DNA of 64,000 nucleotides from NCBI RefSeq assembly GCF_000723185.1, contig NZ_CBTY010000001.1:1-64000 (forward strand). Reading direction: 5' to 3'. Shown in pieces: positions 44,124-52,145 of this stretch (position 1 is the stretch's first letter; the number at the start of each line of letters is the position of its first letter). This DNA comes from Candidatus Nitrosotenuis uzonensis. Its GTDB lineage: Archaea; Thermoproteota; Nitrososphaeria; Nitrososphaerales; Nitrosopumilaceae. The position numbers and the translations under genes were made by a program. Below the pieces are notes generated by a model. It had not been told where the DNA came from, ran no database searches, and worked only from the letters and a program-made list of their open reading frames with translations.

Positions 44124-44510
44124 ATGACTTCTATGAGCATTACGTCGTCAGAAGTGGAAAGTCAGATGGCACAAATCGGCATCATGACGCTTACAATAAT
44201 AAACAAAAGGGGGAGGGTTATCGATTCTTTTGGCGAAGGCAAAATGAGCATCTCAAAGGAGAAAAAAGAGATGCTTTTCATACAGACTGCTCTCCAGTGC
44301 TCCATGCAAGATGAGCAAGACGACGACTTTGGAAAAATGCAATTCCTGCTGACAAAGCGTGACAAGTCAAAATTTGTATGCAAGCAGATAAGCAAGGACA
44401 GAATAGTGGTTGCAATTGCTACAAACCTTTCGGATGATATCGCAGTCATACAATATGTGGAAAACTTGAAAAAAATCTATGATCAGGCATATTCGGGTGT
44501 AAACACATGA
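44124..44510 (+). CDS. Small roadblock/profilin-like protein
   Basis: 128 residues, soluble. Pattern of strands around a long helix (GIMTLTIINKRGRVIDSFGE; KMQFLLTKRDKSKFVCKQI; RIVVAIATNLSDDIAVIQYVENLKKIYD) resembles roadblock/LC7-type small domains, but no signature allows a firm call. Overlaps the next zinc-ribbon gene by 4 nt, so the two proteins are likely made together. Leaderless ATG suggested by TTATTAA 25 nt upstream. Confidence 0.7.
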   Translation: MTSMSITSSEVESQMAQIGIMTLTIINKRGRVIDSFGEGKMSISKEKKEMLFIQTALQCSMQDEQDDDFGKMQFLLTKRDKSKFVCKQISKDRIVVAIATNLSDDIAVIQYVENLKKIYDQAYSGVNT

Positions 44511-44695
44511 ACATTTATGATATGAAGCAGATACACTGTTATCGGTGCGGCAAGTTTATCGGAGAAATAGAGTTCGACGCTGAAATCACAATGCCATTAT
44601 GCGGCAAGTGTTCCAACCCGATGCCTGAAAACGATGATAAAATAAGCTATATTGTTACTAAATATGGCAAATCATCTGATACAATCCCTGCATGA
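44507..44695 (+). CDS. 62-residue zinc-ribbon protein
   Basis: Two CxxC knuckles (CYRCGKFIGE at residues ~11-14 and CGKCSNPM ~32-35) with a short beta hairpin between: a stand-alone zinc ribbon. The rest is polar with no helix. Translationally coupled to the preceding roadblock-like gene (4-nt overlap). Could bind nucleic acid or the partner protein. Confidence 0.7.
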   Translation: MNIYDMKQIHCYRCGKFIGEIEFDAEITMPLCGKCSNPMPENDDKISYIVTKYGKSSDTIPA

Positions 44696-44805
44696 TCTTG
44701 AGGTTCTATTCAACGAATATGCATTAATCTCATTATAATCATGCAAAAAATATGTCTCATTAATACGAGTAAATTTAATATTTGCTTAAAGTATGATATG
44801 CGCTA

Positions 44806-45714
44806 ATGACAAAAACGATACTGTTTACTGCGTTCGTTTCTGCCATACTTTTCGGTACTGTAATATCACCCACTGCAAATGCAAATACAAATCTTGTTGT
44901 CAATGGAAGCTTTGAAGAGCCAAACATTCCATCAATCTCGTTTGCTGTGTTCGGCAGCATCCCGGGATGGATAACATCGTTTGGACCTGGAATTGAAATC
45001 CAAGACAACCCAACACTTGCATTTGATGGCGATCAATATGTGGAGCTAGACAGTCATCCAAATCCTGGAAACAGTGGAATGGCACAGACATTATCTACCG
45101 CACCAGGGACATTTTATGAACTCAGCTTTGCGTATACTCCAAGACCGGGGGTTTCAGCAGAATCAAATACAATTGAAGTCTATTGGGACGGCTCCTTAGT
45201 AGATACGCTTTCAGAGGATGGCATAGGTCTTACTAGCACAGATTGGAGTGTCAAAACATACACACTTGTCTCATCAAGCGGTTCTACTGTACTTGAATTT
45301 AGGGCGGCTGGAACACCTGAAACGCTGGGAGGCTTTATTGACGACGTAAGTGTCGTTGTAGCAACCTTTGAAGCTGACATAGACATCAAACCAGGAAGTG
45401 ATCCAAACAGCGTAAATTGTAAATCAAAAGGCGTCGTACCAATTGGAATATACTCTGACGGTTCATTTGATGCGACAACAATTGATTTATCAAACATCAC
45501 CATAAACGGCAAACCGGTAACAGAGGCGCATGGAATTTTACACATTGAAGATTTGAATGAAGATTCTATTGACGATGTTGTAATCCATGTAAATACATTT
45601 GATGTTTGTGCTGCAACAACCGTGGTTAGTGGGACAGAACCAGTTACAGTGGCAGGCTCTAATGCTAACGGACTGTTTGAAGGAACAGACAGCGTTAGAA
45701 TTGTGAAAAGATAA
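44806..45714 (+). CDS. Secreted DUF642-like protein
   Basis: 302 residues. Signal peptide 1-~26 (TKTILFTAFVSAILFGTVISP). Residues ~28-185 form a carbohydrate-binding-like beta-sandwich with the NLVVNGSFEEP, PGWITSF, YVELDSHPNPG and SFAYTPRPG pattern of DUF642/galactose-binding-like domains. Residues ~190-302 hold a DIKPGSDPNSVNCKSKGVVPIGI domain found at the end of many exported archaeal and bacterial proteins. Surface glycan binding is an inference. Confidence 0.82.
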   Translation: MTKTILFTAFVSAILFGTVISPTANANTNLVVNGSFEEPNIPSISFAVFGSIPGWITSFGPGIEIQDNPTLAFDGDQYVELDSHPNPGNSGMAQTLSTAPGTFYELSFAYTPRPGVSAESNTIEVYWDGSLVDTLSEDGIGLTSTDWSVKTYTLVSSSGSTVLEFRAAGTPETLGGFIDDVSVVVATFEADIDIKPGSDPNSVNCKSKGVVPIGIYSDGSFDATTIDLSNITINGKPVTEAHGILHIEDLNEDSIDDVVIHVNTFDVCAATTVVSGTEPVTVAGSNANGLFEGTDSVRIVKR

Positions 45715-45716
45715 CC

Positions 45717-45739
45717 TTTTCTTCTTTTTTCTATTTTCT
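45717..45739 (+). terminator. T-rich terminator after the DUF642-like gene
   Basis: TTTTCTTCTTTTTT followed by CTATTTTC just after the stop codon, typical archaeal T-run termination. The remaining ~150 nt to tRNA-Tyr contains only a 16-codon ORF at 45810 that I do not call. Confidence 0.5.
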
Positions 45740-45895
45740 AATCGATGTAATGATGACGTAAATACACACTTTTAATGGATGATCGGGCATTCATTAAGTG
45801 TTGATTATTATGCAACGAAGATCATACGACGATCTGGATCCAAAGCTAGCTATGAAGTGATACTACCATATTCTATTCAACAATAAAAGTTGTAG

Positions 45896-46015
45896 TCCCA
45901 AGCGAAGGAATTGAACCTTCGACACTCCGGTTTCTGTGTGCCTAGTAGGCTGATTTCGGTTAGCCAATGGCCGACCACTACAGCCGGAAGCTCTACCAGG
46001 CTGAGCTAGCTTGGG
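45896..46015 (-). tRNA. tRNA-Tyr(GTA) with a 46-nt intron
   Basis: Minus strand. Acceptor CCCAAGC/GCTTGGG with C1-G72, the archaeal Tyr identity pair, discriminator A; D arm GCTC/GAGC; anticodon stem TCCGG/CCGGA; loop CTGTAGA with anticodon GTA (45981-45979); variable loop GTGTC; T arm GAAGG-TTCAATT-CCTTC. The anticodon stem closes only if 46 nt (45977-45932) after G37 are removed, leaving a 74-nt tRNA. Intron at the canonical 37/38 site. CCA not encoded. ATTAAATAA about 30 nt upstream. Confidence 0.94.
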
Positions 46016-46113
46016 ACAAAAATTGTCGGCACACACTGCCATTAAATAACTATCGAAAGCATCGTATTGTCGATCTAAAAAATATTAAATAGCAAAAAGG
46101 ACGGAAAATCTCG

Positions 46114-46719
46114 TTGTCGCAGACAATGCTTGATGGATATGCATGCGTCCCATACATGCATGATCATAGATCGATTGAAATCAAGGATGCGTGGTATGCA
46201 TCAAACAACGTGGAAAACATGTTTTTTGTGACCGCCACCTTTTCCAGCGATAGCAAACCGTATTTTCCGTCCCATGCTAACCACTACCTGCTGGCCAAAT
46301 TTTCAGATAATGCAAAAATTACAAAAGATATGGCAATGCATCCACAGGAAAAAACAGCATTTGTCTTTAACATAAGCAGCGAGCTTTTTGAGCGTGACGT
46401 GGAAGGCACAATGAACTTTGTTTCAGTGTATTATCTAGAATATTCAAAATCGGACGAAGATCTGTCCGATTTAGCAATGGTAGTATCAAAAAACGATCGT
46501 GTTAGCAAGGCTTCTACTGGAAACATGCTCACATTTTCCTCGGAACCGTCCAAATTCACATTCCCGTATAGTAACAATATGGTGGTGCTTGAGGTGTCCA
46601 GCCAGAAAAGCCATCAGAGTGTTAACAAATACTGCGAGATGACACGCCGTAACGTATGCAGAAAGGGAATAACAATGACCAACATGGTTGGACTATCAAT
46701 TCTTGAAAAGCTAAAGTAG
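46114..46719 (+). CDS. Conserved hypothetical protein
   Basis: 201 residues from TTG, or 197 from ATG 46126; ATATTAAATA at 46082-46091 places the RNA start near 46113. Soluble, mixed alpha/beta, with Tyr/Phe- and Ser-rich segments (NNVENMFFVTATFSSDSKPYF; TFSSEPSKFTFPYSNNMVV) and a Cys-basic stretch near the end (YCEMTRRNVCRKG). No family recognised. Divergent from tRNA-Tyr, upstream of eIF5A. Confidence 0.7.
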   Translation: MSQTMLDGYACVPYMHDHRSIEIKDAWYASNNVENMFFVTATFSSDSKPYFPSHANHYLLAKFSDNAKITKDMAMHPQEKTAFVFNISSELFERDVEGTMNFVSVYYLEYSKSDEDLSDLAMVVSKNDRVSKASTGNMLTFSSEPSKFTFPYSNNMVVLEVSSQKSHQSVNKYCEMTRRNVCRKGITMTNMVGLSILEKLK

Positions 46720-46750
46720 GATCTATCAGATCACAACTCGTTCAAAAATG

Positions 46751-46757
46751 TTAAATA
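46751..46757 (+). promoter_or_regulatory. TATA box of eIF5A gene
   Basis: TTAAATA centred 26 nt before the ATG at 46780. Confidence 0.55.
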
Positions 46758-46779
46758 TTGATCAAAAATCTGTCTTGAT

Positions 46780-47190
46780 ATGAGCAAGCCTGCAGAACTT
46801 GGTTCACTAAAGATAGGCTCTTACATACTTTTACCAGTGGCGGATCAGCCAACTGGAGAGCCGTGCAGAATAATAGAATATGATACAAGCAAACCTGGAA
46901 AACACGGAGCAGCAAAGGCAAGGATCGTAGGTGTTGGTATATTTGACAATCAAAAGCGTCCGCACGTCAGTCCTGTGAGCCAGCAAGTCCATGTGCCACT
47001 GATTGACAAGAGAACCGGCCAGATAATCTCAATTACAGGCGAACAGGTCCAAGTGATGGACAATGAGACGTTTGAAACAGTCGACGTGCAGATGATAGAT
47101 GACGAGGTTAAAGGCAAGCTTGAACAGGGTCAGATGGTCGAATACTGGAAGGTCATGGACCGAACCAAGATAATGCGAATCAAAAGCTAG
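46780..47190 (+). CDS. eif5A: Translation initiation factor 5A
   Basis: 136 residues. N-terminal SH3-like domain with the hypusination/deoxyhypusine loop KPGKHGAAKARIVGVGIF, modified lysine K41, and a C-terminal OB domain (~75-136). Relieves ribosome stalling at Pro-rich and other motifs and aids termination. Leaderless monocistronic transcript. Confidence 0.97.
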   Translation: MSKPAELGSLKIGSYILLPVADQPTGEPCRIIEYDTSKPGKHGAAKARIVGVGIFDNQKRPHVSPVSQQVHVPLIDKRTGQIISITGEQVQVMDNETFETVDVQMIDDEVKGKLEQGQMVEYWKVMDRTKIMRIKS

Positions 47191-47358
47191 ATTCACTCTC
47201 ATATCTGATATTCTGCTTGACAATACATAACGCAAAACTCCAAACATAGATGTGAGCAACGGACTCATTATGGCACGATTTCTTGATGGCTAAAGCAAGG
47301 CTCAGGCAAGCCGATTTACATACCGTATGATAGCCTAAAGGCATTACCATACCTTGGA

Positions 47359-47487
47359 ATGCAAGATACTCGTGAACGGCAAGTTCTCATTTGGCAAAAA
47401 TGCTCGGAAACTTGTAAAAAAAGAGAATTTCTTCAGGCATGCAATGAGATAAAAACCACACTTTTAATCTCTTGTAACTCTATCTGA
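47359..47487 (+). CDS. Possible 42-residue Cys-containing protein
   Basis: ATG-started ORF in the gap between eIF5A and the C/D RNA, four Cys (QKCSETCKK...QACNEI...ISCNSI) in a mostly charged, helical sequence. No clear promoter or ribosome-binding site. Could be chance; called only as possible. Confidence 0.25.
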   Translation: MQDTRERQVLIWQKCSETCKKREFLQACNEIKTTLLISCNSI

Positions 47488-47495
47488 ATAAATAA
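47487..47495 (+). promoter_or_regulatory. TATA box of C/D box sRNA
   Basis: AATAAATAA centred about 26 nt upstream of base 47517, the predicted RNA 5' end. Confidence 0.55.
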
Positions 47496-47516
47496 CGCGT
47501 AATGCCTGCCCACCTT

Positions 47517-47582
47517 GGATGCTGATGATGAGTTGGAAAAGCCATCTGAGCGTTGATGACGATTATGAGTGATGAGGCATCC
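47517..47582 (+). ncRNA. C/D box methylation-guide sRNA candidate
   Basis: 66 nt closed by a perfect 6-bp terminal stem GGATGC/GCATCC. Inside: C box ATGATGA (47525-47531), D' box CTGA (47546-47549), C' box TTGATGA (47553-47559), and a D-like ATGA (47572-47575) before the closing stem; canonical D would be CTGA. Guide lengths (14 and 12 nt) suit archaeal C/D RNAs that direct 2'-O-methylation with fibrillarin, Nop5 and L7Ae. The D' guide (GGAAAAGCCAT) predicts a target ATGGCTTTTCC methylated at its fifth base. A TATA box is at the right distance. Confidence 0.7.
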
Positions 47583-47627
47583 GCCAATCCATATGTTTAG
47601 TTATTAGGCTCGCAACATGAAAATCAG

Positions 47628-48311
47628 ATGAATCTTGCAGCGCTCTTTTCTGGAGGAAAAGACAGCACATTTTCAATATACAAAGCACAGCAACTAGGTC
47701 ATCAGGTAGTCTGTCTGATAACAATAATGCCTCAGTCAGCTGAAAGTCATCTTTTACATCATCCAAATATTGGAACCACGGCACTTCAGGCTGAGTCTAT
47801 GAATATTCCGCAGCTAATCATCGCATCAAATACTGAGGAAACACAAAAAGAGACTGAGCTGATAAAGTCGGCATTAATTGAAGCAAAAACAAAATACTCT
47901 ATCAAAGGAATAGTTCACGGCGGGATACTGAGCGAATTTCAACGCTCCAAGTTTGAAAGTGTGGCAAAGGAACTCGAACTTGAAGTGATTGCGCCAATAT
48001 GGAGATCTGATCAAAAACAGTATATGCACCAGCTGGTGGACCTTGGATTTGAATTCATAATAACATCTGTTTCATGTGATGGCCTTGACAGCTCATGGCT
48101 AGGCAAAAAAATAACAAAAACCAATATTGCAGAATTAGCATATCTTTCGGAAAAATACCACTTTAATCTAAGCTTTGAGGGAGGAGAAGCCGAAACATTC
48201 GTACTCAACTGTCCTTTATTTCACTGGCCAATTGCATTGGAAAAGACACGGTCAAGCTGGGACGGATACCGTGGAACCATTGAAATACTCCAAGCAAAAT
48301 TAGAAAAATAA
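47628..48311 (+). CDS. dph6: Diphthine-ammonia ligase (ATP-PPi loop)
   Basis: 227 residues. Makes diphthamide on elongation factor aEF2 by amidating diphthine. N-terminal PP-loop FSGGKDSTFSIYKA, GGILSEFQRSKFE and C-terminal FEGGEAETFVLNCPLF are the family hallmarks; single-domain archaeal form without the C-terminal Rid-like domain of the yeast enzyme. Its stop overlaps the srp54 start by 1 nt. Confidence 0.94.
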   Translation: MNLAALFSGGKDSTFSIYKAQQLGHQVVCLITIMPQSAESHLLHHPNIGTTALQAESMNIPQLIIASNTEETQKETELIKSALIEAKTKYSIKGIVHGGILSEFQRSKFESVAKELELEVIAPIWRSDQKQYMHQLVDLGFEFIITSVSCDGLDSSWLGKKITKTNIAELAYLSEKYHFNLSFEGGEAETFVLNCPLFHWPIALEKTRSSWDGYRGTIEILQAKLEK

Positions 48312-49636
48312 TGCTAGATAATCTCAAGACAAGCCTCAGGGCGGCAATAAAGAAAATAGTAAACTCTTCTGGGGTAGATGAGGCACTAATCAAGGAACTG
48401 GCCAAGGACGTGCAGCGCGCACTGTTACAGGCTGACGTTAACGTCAAACTAGTACTAGAGATTACAAAAAACTTGGAATATCGCTCACTGAATGAAAATC
48501 CTCCACCCGGACTTTCACGAAAAGACCACATTGTGAAAATACTATACGACGAGCTTGCAAATCTTCTTGGCAAGGAAAACGAGTTCTCATTCAAGCCTGG
48601 CAAGCTCAACAAAGTACTGATGCTGGGCATCCAAGGAAGCGGCAAGACCACCTTGACAGGCAAGCTTGCAAAATTCCTAACAAAACAGGGATATAAAGTA
48701 GGGGTAATCGGGGCTGACACGTACCGACCTGGCGCTTTGGTACAGCTGAAAACAAACTGTGAGAAAGCAAACGTGGACGTGTATGGAGAGGAGGGAAACA
48801 AAGATTCTCCGGCAATAGTGAAAAACGGGCTCAAACACTTTGCCGACTCGGGGCTTGATATCATACTAATAGATACTGCAGGCAGACACAAGGAGGAAAA
48901 AGATCTCCTCGATGAAATGAAGGAGATAAGCAAGATCGCAGAGCCTGATCTCGCACTGCTTGTAATAGATGGTACGATTGGCCAGCAGTGCTACAGCCAA
49001 GCAGAATCATTCCACAAGACAGTGCCTGTCGGGGGAATAGTGATAACAAAGCTTGACAGCTCAGCAAAAGGTGGAGGAGCACTGGCGGCATCTGCTGCTA
49101 CTGGCGCTAAGATAATGTATGTTGGAACCGGCGAACGAATAGACGACCTTGAGCTTTTCTCGCCAACAAGGTTTGTTGGCAGGCTTCTTGGCATGGGTGA
49201 CATCCAGGCACTTCTTGATCTTGCAAAACGACTAGAATCAGAGGCAGATGATGTGCGCATGAAGAGAATCTCGTCTGGCAAAATGAATATGGATGATTTT
49301 TACTATCAACTAGAAGAAGTAACAAAGGTCGGCTCACTACGCGGCTTCCTTGATAGCATGCCTGGACTTTCAGGAATGGTAAAGGAGGATCAGCTAGACC
49401 AGATGGAAGGCCGAATACAAAAATGGCGTTTTATCATCCAGTCAATGACAAAACAGGAAAAAGCAGATCCTGATCTGCTTAACGCCTCAAGGATCAAAAG
49501 AATCGCAAGAGGATCTGGCTGGCCTGAACACGAAGTAAAAGAGCTTCTCAAAAATTATAAGAACTCCAAGGGCATGATGAAGGCAGCCAAGGGAAGGCAG
49601 ATGCAAGGCTTTATGCGCAAGATGGGGCTTGGCTAG
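48311..49636 (+). CDS. srp54: Signal recognition particle 54 kDa protein
   Basis: 441 residues. N domain, GTPase G domain with G1 GIQGSGKTTLTGKLA, G3 DTAGRHKEEKDLLDEM, G4 TKLDSSAKGGGAL; methionine-rich M domain from ~300 (DSMPGLSGMVKEDQLDQMEGR and SRIKRIARGSGWPEHEVKELL) that binds SRP RNA and signal peptides. Overlaps dph6 by 1 nt and forms a block with srp19 elsewhere in the window. Confidence 0.97.
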   Translation: MLDNLKTSLRAAIKKIVNSSGVDEALIKELAKDVQRALLQADVNVKLVLEITKNLEYRSLNENPPPGLSRKDHIVKILYDELANLLGKENEFSFKPGKLNKVLMLGIQGSGKTTLTGKLAKFLTKQGYKVGVIGADTYRPGALVQLKTNCEKANVDVYGEEGNKDSPAIVKNGLKHFADSGLDIILIDTAGRHKEEKDLLDEMKEISKIAEPDLALLVIDGTIGQQCYSQAESFHKTVPVGGIVITKLDSSAKGGGALAASAATGAKIMYVGTGERIDDLELFSPTRFVGRLLGMGDIQALLDLAKRLESEADDVRMKRISSGKMNMDDFYYQLEEVTKVGSLRGFLDSMPGLSGMVKEDQLDQMEGRIQKWRFIIQSMTKQEKADPDLLNASRIKRIARGSGWPEHEVKELLKNYKNSKGMMKAAKGRQMQGFMRKMGLG

Positions 49637-49671
49637 CAAAGAAAGAATACCAAGTATCTCAAATCGATAGT

Positions 49672-50850
49672 GTGAGCGGTAATCCATCTGACGTTCTTCA
49701 TATATCAAGGAAAATACTTGGCGAATATGATCTATGCGATGACTGTCTTGGCAGACTGTTTGTAAAAAAACTGCATCTGCAATCAAACTCCCGCCTTGGA
49801 AAAAAACTACACGCGCTGCTCAGAAAAAAAACAATCAAATGTTATGTCTGCAAAAACCTCTTTGATTCATTAGAACATTACGTGGAAAAACTAGATCATA
49901 TTTCAAAGGAATACGAATTTGAGACGTTCCTTGTGGGCGCCAAGATAAAGCCTTCCATTCTAGACCGTGATGACCAAATAAGATCCCAGTTCCAGCTAAG
50001 GGGAATCGATTCGATCAAGACTGCGATAACACGCCATCTTGCACGCCAATTCTCAAAAAAAACTGGGGCAACAGCAAATCCTGCGGAACCAGACGTAGTG
50101 TTCACGGTTGATTTCAAGGCCGACTCTTGCACTATCCAGTCAAAACCATTGTTTCTTTTTGGTAGGTACACCAAAAGCGTGCGGGGCGTACCACAAAAAC
50201 AAAAGCCGTGCGAGAATTGCCTTGGAAAGGGATGCGTCACATGCAAACAACACGGTATGACGGAATTTGACAGTGTAGAAGGAATGATTTCAAAAATGCT
50301 ATTTGAGAGATTCGGGGCAGTTCAGACAAAAATTACTTGGGTTGGGGGAGAGGATGCCACAAGCAAGGTGTTGGGTTCTGGAAGGCCGTTCTTTGTCAAG
50401 CTTATCAACCCAAAAAAGCGCAATATTCGAATGGAGAAAAAAATCACAACTGACAAAATCACTGTCCTAAATCTGAAAAAAATACCAAGACTGCCGGCAG
50501 GACCGGTATCCTTTATCTCTGATGTGACGCTTTTGATCTCATCCGAACAGCCACTATCTGACCAAACCCTCTCTAAACTTGACGAACTGCAGAAATCAAA
50601 GATAACAGTATACGAGGATTCCGGAAAAAGATCTGAAAAATCTGTGCGCAACGTACGATACCGCGCCGAATCTGATAACTTGCTTACTCTTTCAATGACT
50701 GCAGAGGGAGGTTTGCCCATGAAGCATTTTGTAAGCGGAGAGAATGTATTTCCAAACATCTCTGATCTGTTAGGTACAAAATGCCGGTGTGAAACATTCG
50801 ATTTTGAAGAAATCTCGATAACAAACCAACACTTTTTACACCATGTCTGA
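49672..50850 (+). CDS. pus10: tRNA pseudouridine synthase Pus10
   Basis: 392 residues from GTG. Modifies U54 and U55 of archaeal tRNA. N-terminal THUMP-containing domain with zinc cysteines (CDDCLGRLF; CYVCKNLF); an archaeal extra segment CENCLGKGCVTCKQHG; catalytic Asp in VGGEDATSKVLGSGRPFF; C-terminal PUS core. 35 nt after srp54. Confidence 0.94.
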   Translation: MSGNPSDVLHISRKILGEYDLCDDCLGRLFVKKLHLQSNSRLGKKLHALLRKKTIKCYVCKNLFDSLEHYVEKLDHISKEYEFETFLVGAKIKPSILDRDDQIRSQFQLRGIDSIKTAITRHLARQFSKKTGATANPAEPDVVFTVDFKADSCTIQSKPLFLFGRYTKSVRGVPQKQKPCENCLGKGCVTCKQHGMTEFDSVEGMISKMLFERFGAVQTKITWVGGEDATSKVLGSGRPFFVKLINPKKRNIRMEKKITTDKITVLNLKKIPRLPAGPVSFISDVTLLISSEQPLSDQTLSKLDELQKSKITVYEDSGKRSEKSVRNVRYRAESDNLLTLSMTAEGGLPMKHFVSGENVFPNISDLLGTKCRCETFDFEEISITNQHFLHHV

Positions 50851-50862
50851 GCAGATTTTTTA

Positions 50863-51570
50863 TTGGATCATCTAGTAAAGGTCAGAGAGTCCTTTGAAAA
50901 AGGACTCATACCGCAGACCGTCTATGAGACAATCAAAGAAAGACTTTCTCTTGTCACAACTGGAATTGAAAGAATAGAGAGAGCATCTGGAACAAAATTT
51001 CCAATATACTATGTAGAGCCTTCGGCAATCCTGACAAGCTCACCTGATGTCACATTTGGCTACGGAATACTCTATGCAAGAACACTACCTGTATTCTTTG
51101 AGGAAAAGTTTCAAGTAATGATCCAGATATCCGCACCACTTGTGGCCTTTGGACTCAAGGGCACAATTCATGCTATTCTTGCTCATGAATTTTTACACTA
51201 TCTTGAACTTGTAAGAAAGGCATCAAGAATGGAGATGCTCTCAGACGAGATATCTGCCAGTCTATTCGAGAACGTCTATGCAGACAGCACAAGACTGTTT
51301 GAAGCACGTGCAGTGTTCGACGACAAAACGCTGCTCACACACATTACAAAAAAATTTCCTACCGGCTTTAAAGACTATAAGCTTGAAGACAAGACAGAAA
51401 AACTATGGATATCAAAACAGCTTCCAGTGATTAACGTTGCACTTGACGCCAACACAGTAAAGCTGTCGGCAGAATCGCTGGCAAAAATATCATGGGATCC
51501 GCAATTGCTCGAAAAAATAAAAGAATACGAAACACGCGAATCAAAACTTAGGAAGAAAAAAATCTACTGA
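50863..51570 (+). CDS. HExxH-motif protein, putative metallopeptidase
   Basis: 235 residues from TTG, 12 nt after pus10. Carries AHEFLHYLEL: a zincin-type H-E-x-x-H motif at H108-H112, in the middle of a helix, with a hydrophobic stretch (LVAFGLKGTIHAIL) before it. No signal peptide. The rest is soluble alpha/beta with a basic, lysine-rich C-terminus (RESKLRKKKIY). No known peptidase family matched by eye; could be a chaperone-like or inactive zincin. Convergent with rps27ae, stop overlap 7 nt. Confidence 0.75.
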   Translation: MDHLVKVRESFEKGLIPQTVYETIKERLSLVTTGIERIERASGTKFPIYYVEPSAILTSSPDVTFGYGILYARTLPVFFEEKFQVMIQISAPLVAFGLKGTIHAILAHEFLHYLELVRKASRMEMLSDEISASLFENVYADSTRLFEARAVFDDKTLLTHITKKFPTGFKDYKLEDKTEKLWISKQLPVINVALDANTVKLSAESLAKISWDPQLLEKIKEYETRESKLRKKKIY

Positions 51571-51743
51571 TTAAACTCTGTAAGTCCACACTTGCCGCAA
51601 GTGCGCCTGTTCTTGTGCTCTGACATAAAGACCCCTTTACCACAACGTGAGCAGACCTTATGCAGTCGCGTCACCTTGCTTCCGTCTACTTTATAGTAAG
51701 CTGCAATGCCGGCCACCTTTTTAGCTTCTTTCTTTCCTGCCAT
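51564..51743 (-). CDS. rps27ae: Ribosomal protein S27ae
   Basis: 59-residue zinc ribbon protein of the small subunit: KVCSRCGKGVF and RTCGKCGLTEF are the two CxxC knuckles, with a basic N-terminus (AGKKEAKKVAG). Start ATG overlaps the last base of rps24e stop (TAATG), so coupled translation. No fused ubiquitin domain, as in archaea generally. Too short for most ORF callers. Confidence 0.93.
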   Translation of the reverse strand: MAGKKEAKKVAGIAAYYKVDGSKVTRLHKVCSRCGKGVFMSEHKNRRTCGKCGLTEFNQ

Positions 51744-52075
51744 TACGCTGCTACCTCTTCTTTCTTTTCCTCAGCTGGTGGTGTTGCTTTTGCCTTTGCC
51801 TTTTCCAGCCTTGCAAAGATCACGGGGTTTACCTGTTTTTTTGCAAGTCCTTCATCATCGTATACATAGAATGTTCCTGTAACTTCTTGCGTACCACTAT
51901 GAGTTTTCATATTAATTGGAATGATCACCTTGCCGTCAAGCTTGAACTGTTTTGCGATCATATCGGCAGCTTCCAGTTTTTTGAGCTTACCGCCAAGTCC
52001 CTTGAAGGTGCAAACAAGCTCACGTCTTGCAAGAAACGTATTGTTGACATCGCTTACGGTCTCTATTATTGACAT
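51743..52075 (-). CDS. rps24e: Ribosomal protein S24e
   Basis: 110 residues from ATG 52075, preceded by a Shine-Dalgarno-like GAGGTGG 6 nt upstream, which decides against longer forms running into the DUF309 gene. Core (SDVNNTFLARRELVCTF; KKLEAADMIAKQFK; KTHSGTQEVTGTFYVYDDE) matches S24e. Acidic-Lys C-terminal tail. Upstream ATATAAAT is a TATA box. Confidence 0.95.
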   Translation of the reverse strand: MSIIETVSDVNNTFLARRELVCTFKGLGGKLKKLEAADMIAKQFKLDGKVIIPINMKTHSGTQEVTGTFYVYDDEGLAKKQVNPVIFARLEKAKAKATPPAEEKKEEVAA

Positions 52076-52080
52076 GTATT

Positions 52081-52087
52081 CCACCTC
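52081..52087 (-). promoter_or_regulatory. Shine-Dalgarno site of rps24e
   Basis: GAGGTGG on the minus strand just before ATG 52075. Confidence 0.5.
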
Positions 52088-52145
52088 GATTAACCATTTC
52101 ATATAAATCTTCAATCTGACCGCAAGAAGGAATTTAAGAAAAACC

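Larger units (their letters stand above)
47191..47516 (+). other. Intergenic region upstream of the C/D box RNA
   Basis: About 330 nt after eIF5A. Apart from the doubtful ORF at 47359-47487 no gene is seen; the last ~30 nt hold the TATA box for the sRNA. Confidence 0.4.

Noticed and set aside
45752-45830. Possible C/D box RNA (ATGATGA after the DUF642-like gene)
   Set aside because: No D, D' or C' box in range and no closing stem.
45810-45860. 16-codon ORF before tRNA-Tyr
   Set aside because: Too short to call; no ribosome-binding site or fitting TATA spacing.
48205-48933. 242-residue minus-strand ORF
   Set aside because: Antisense to srp54 and the dph6 end; Ser/Leu-rich translation with no domain.
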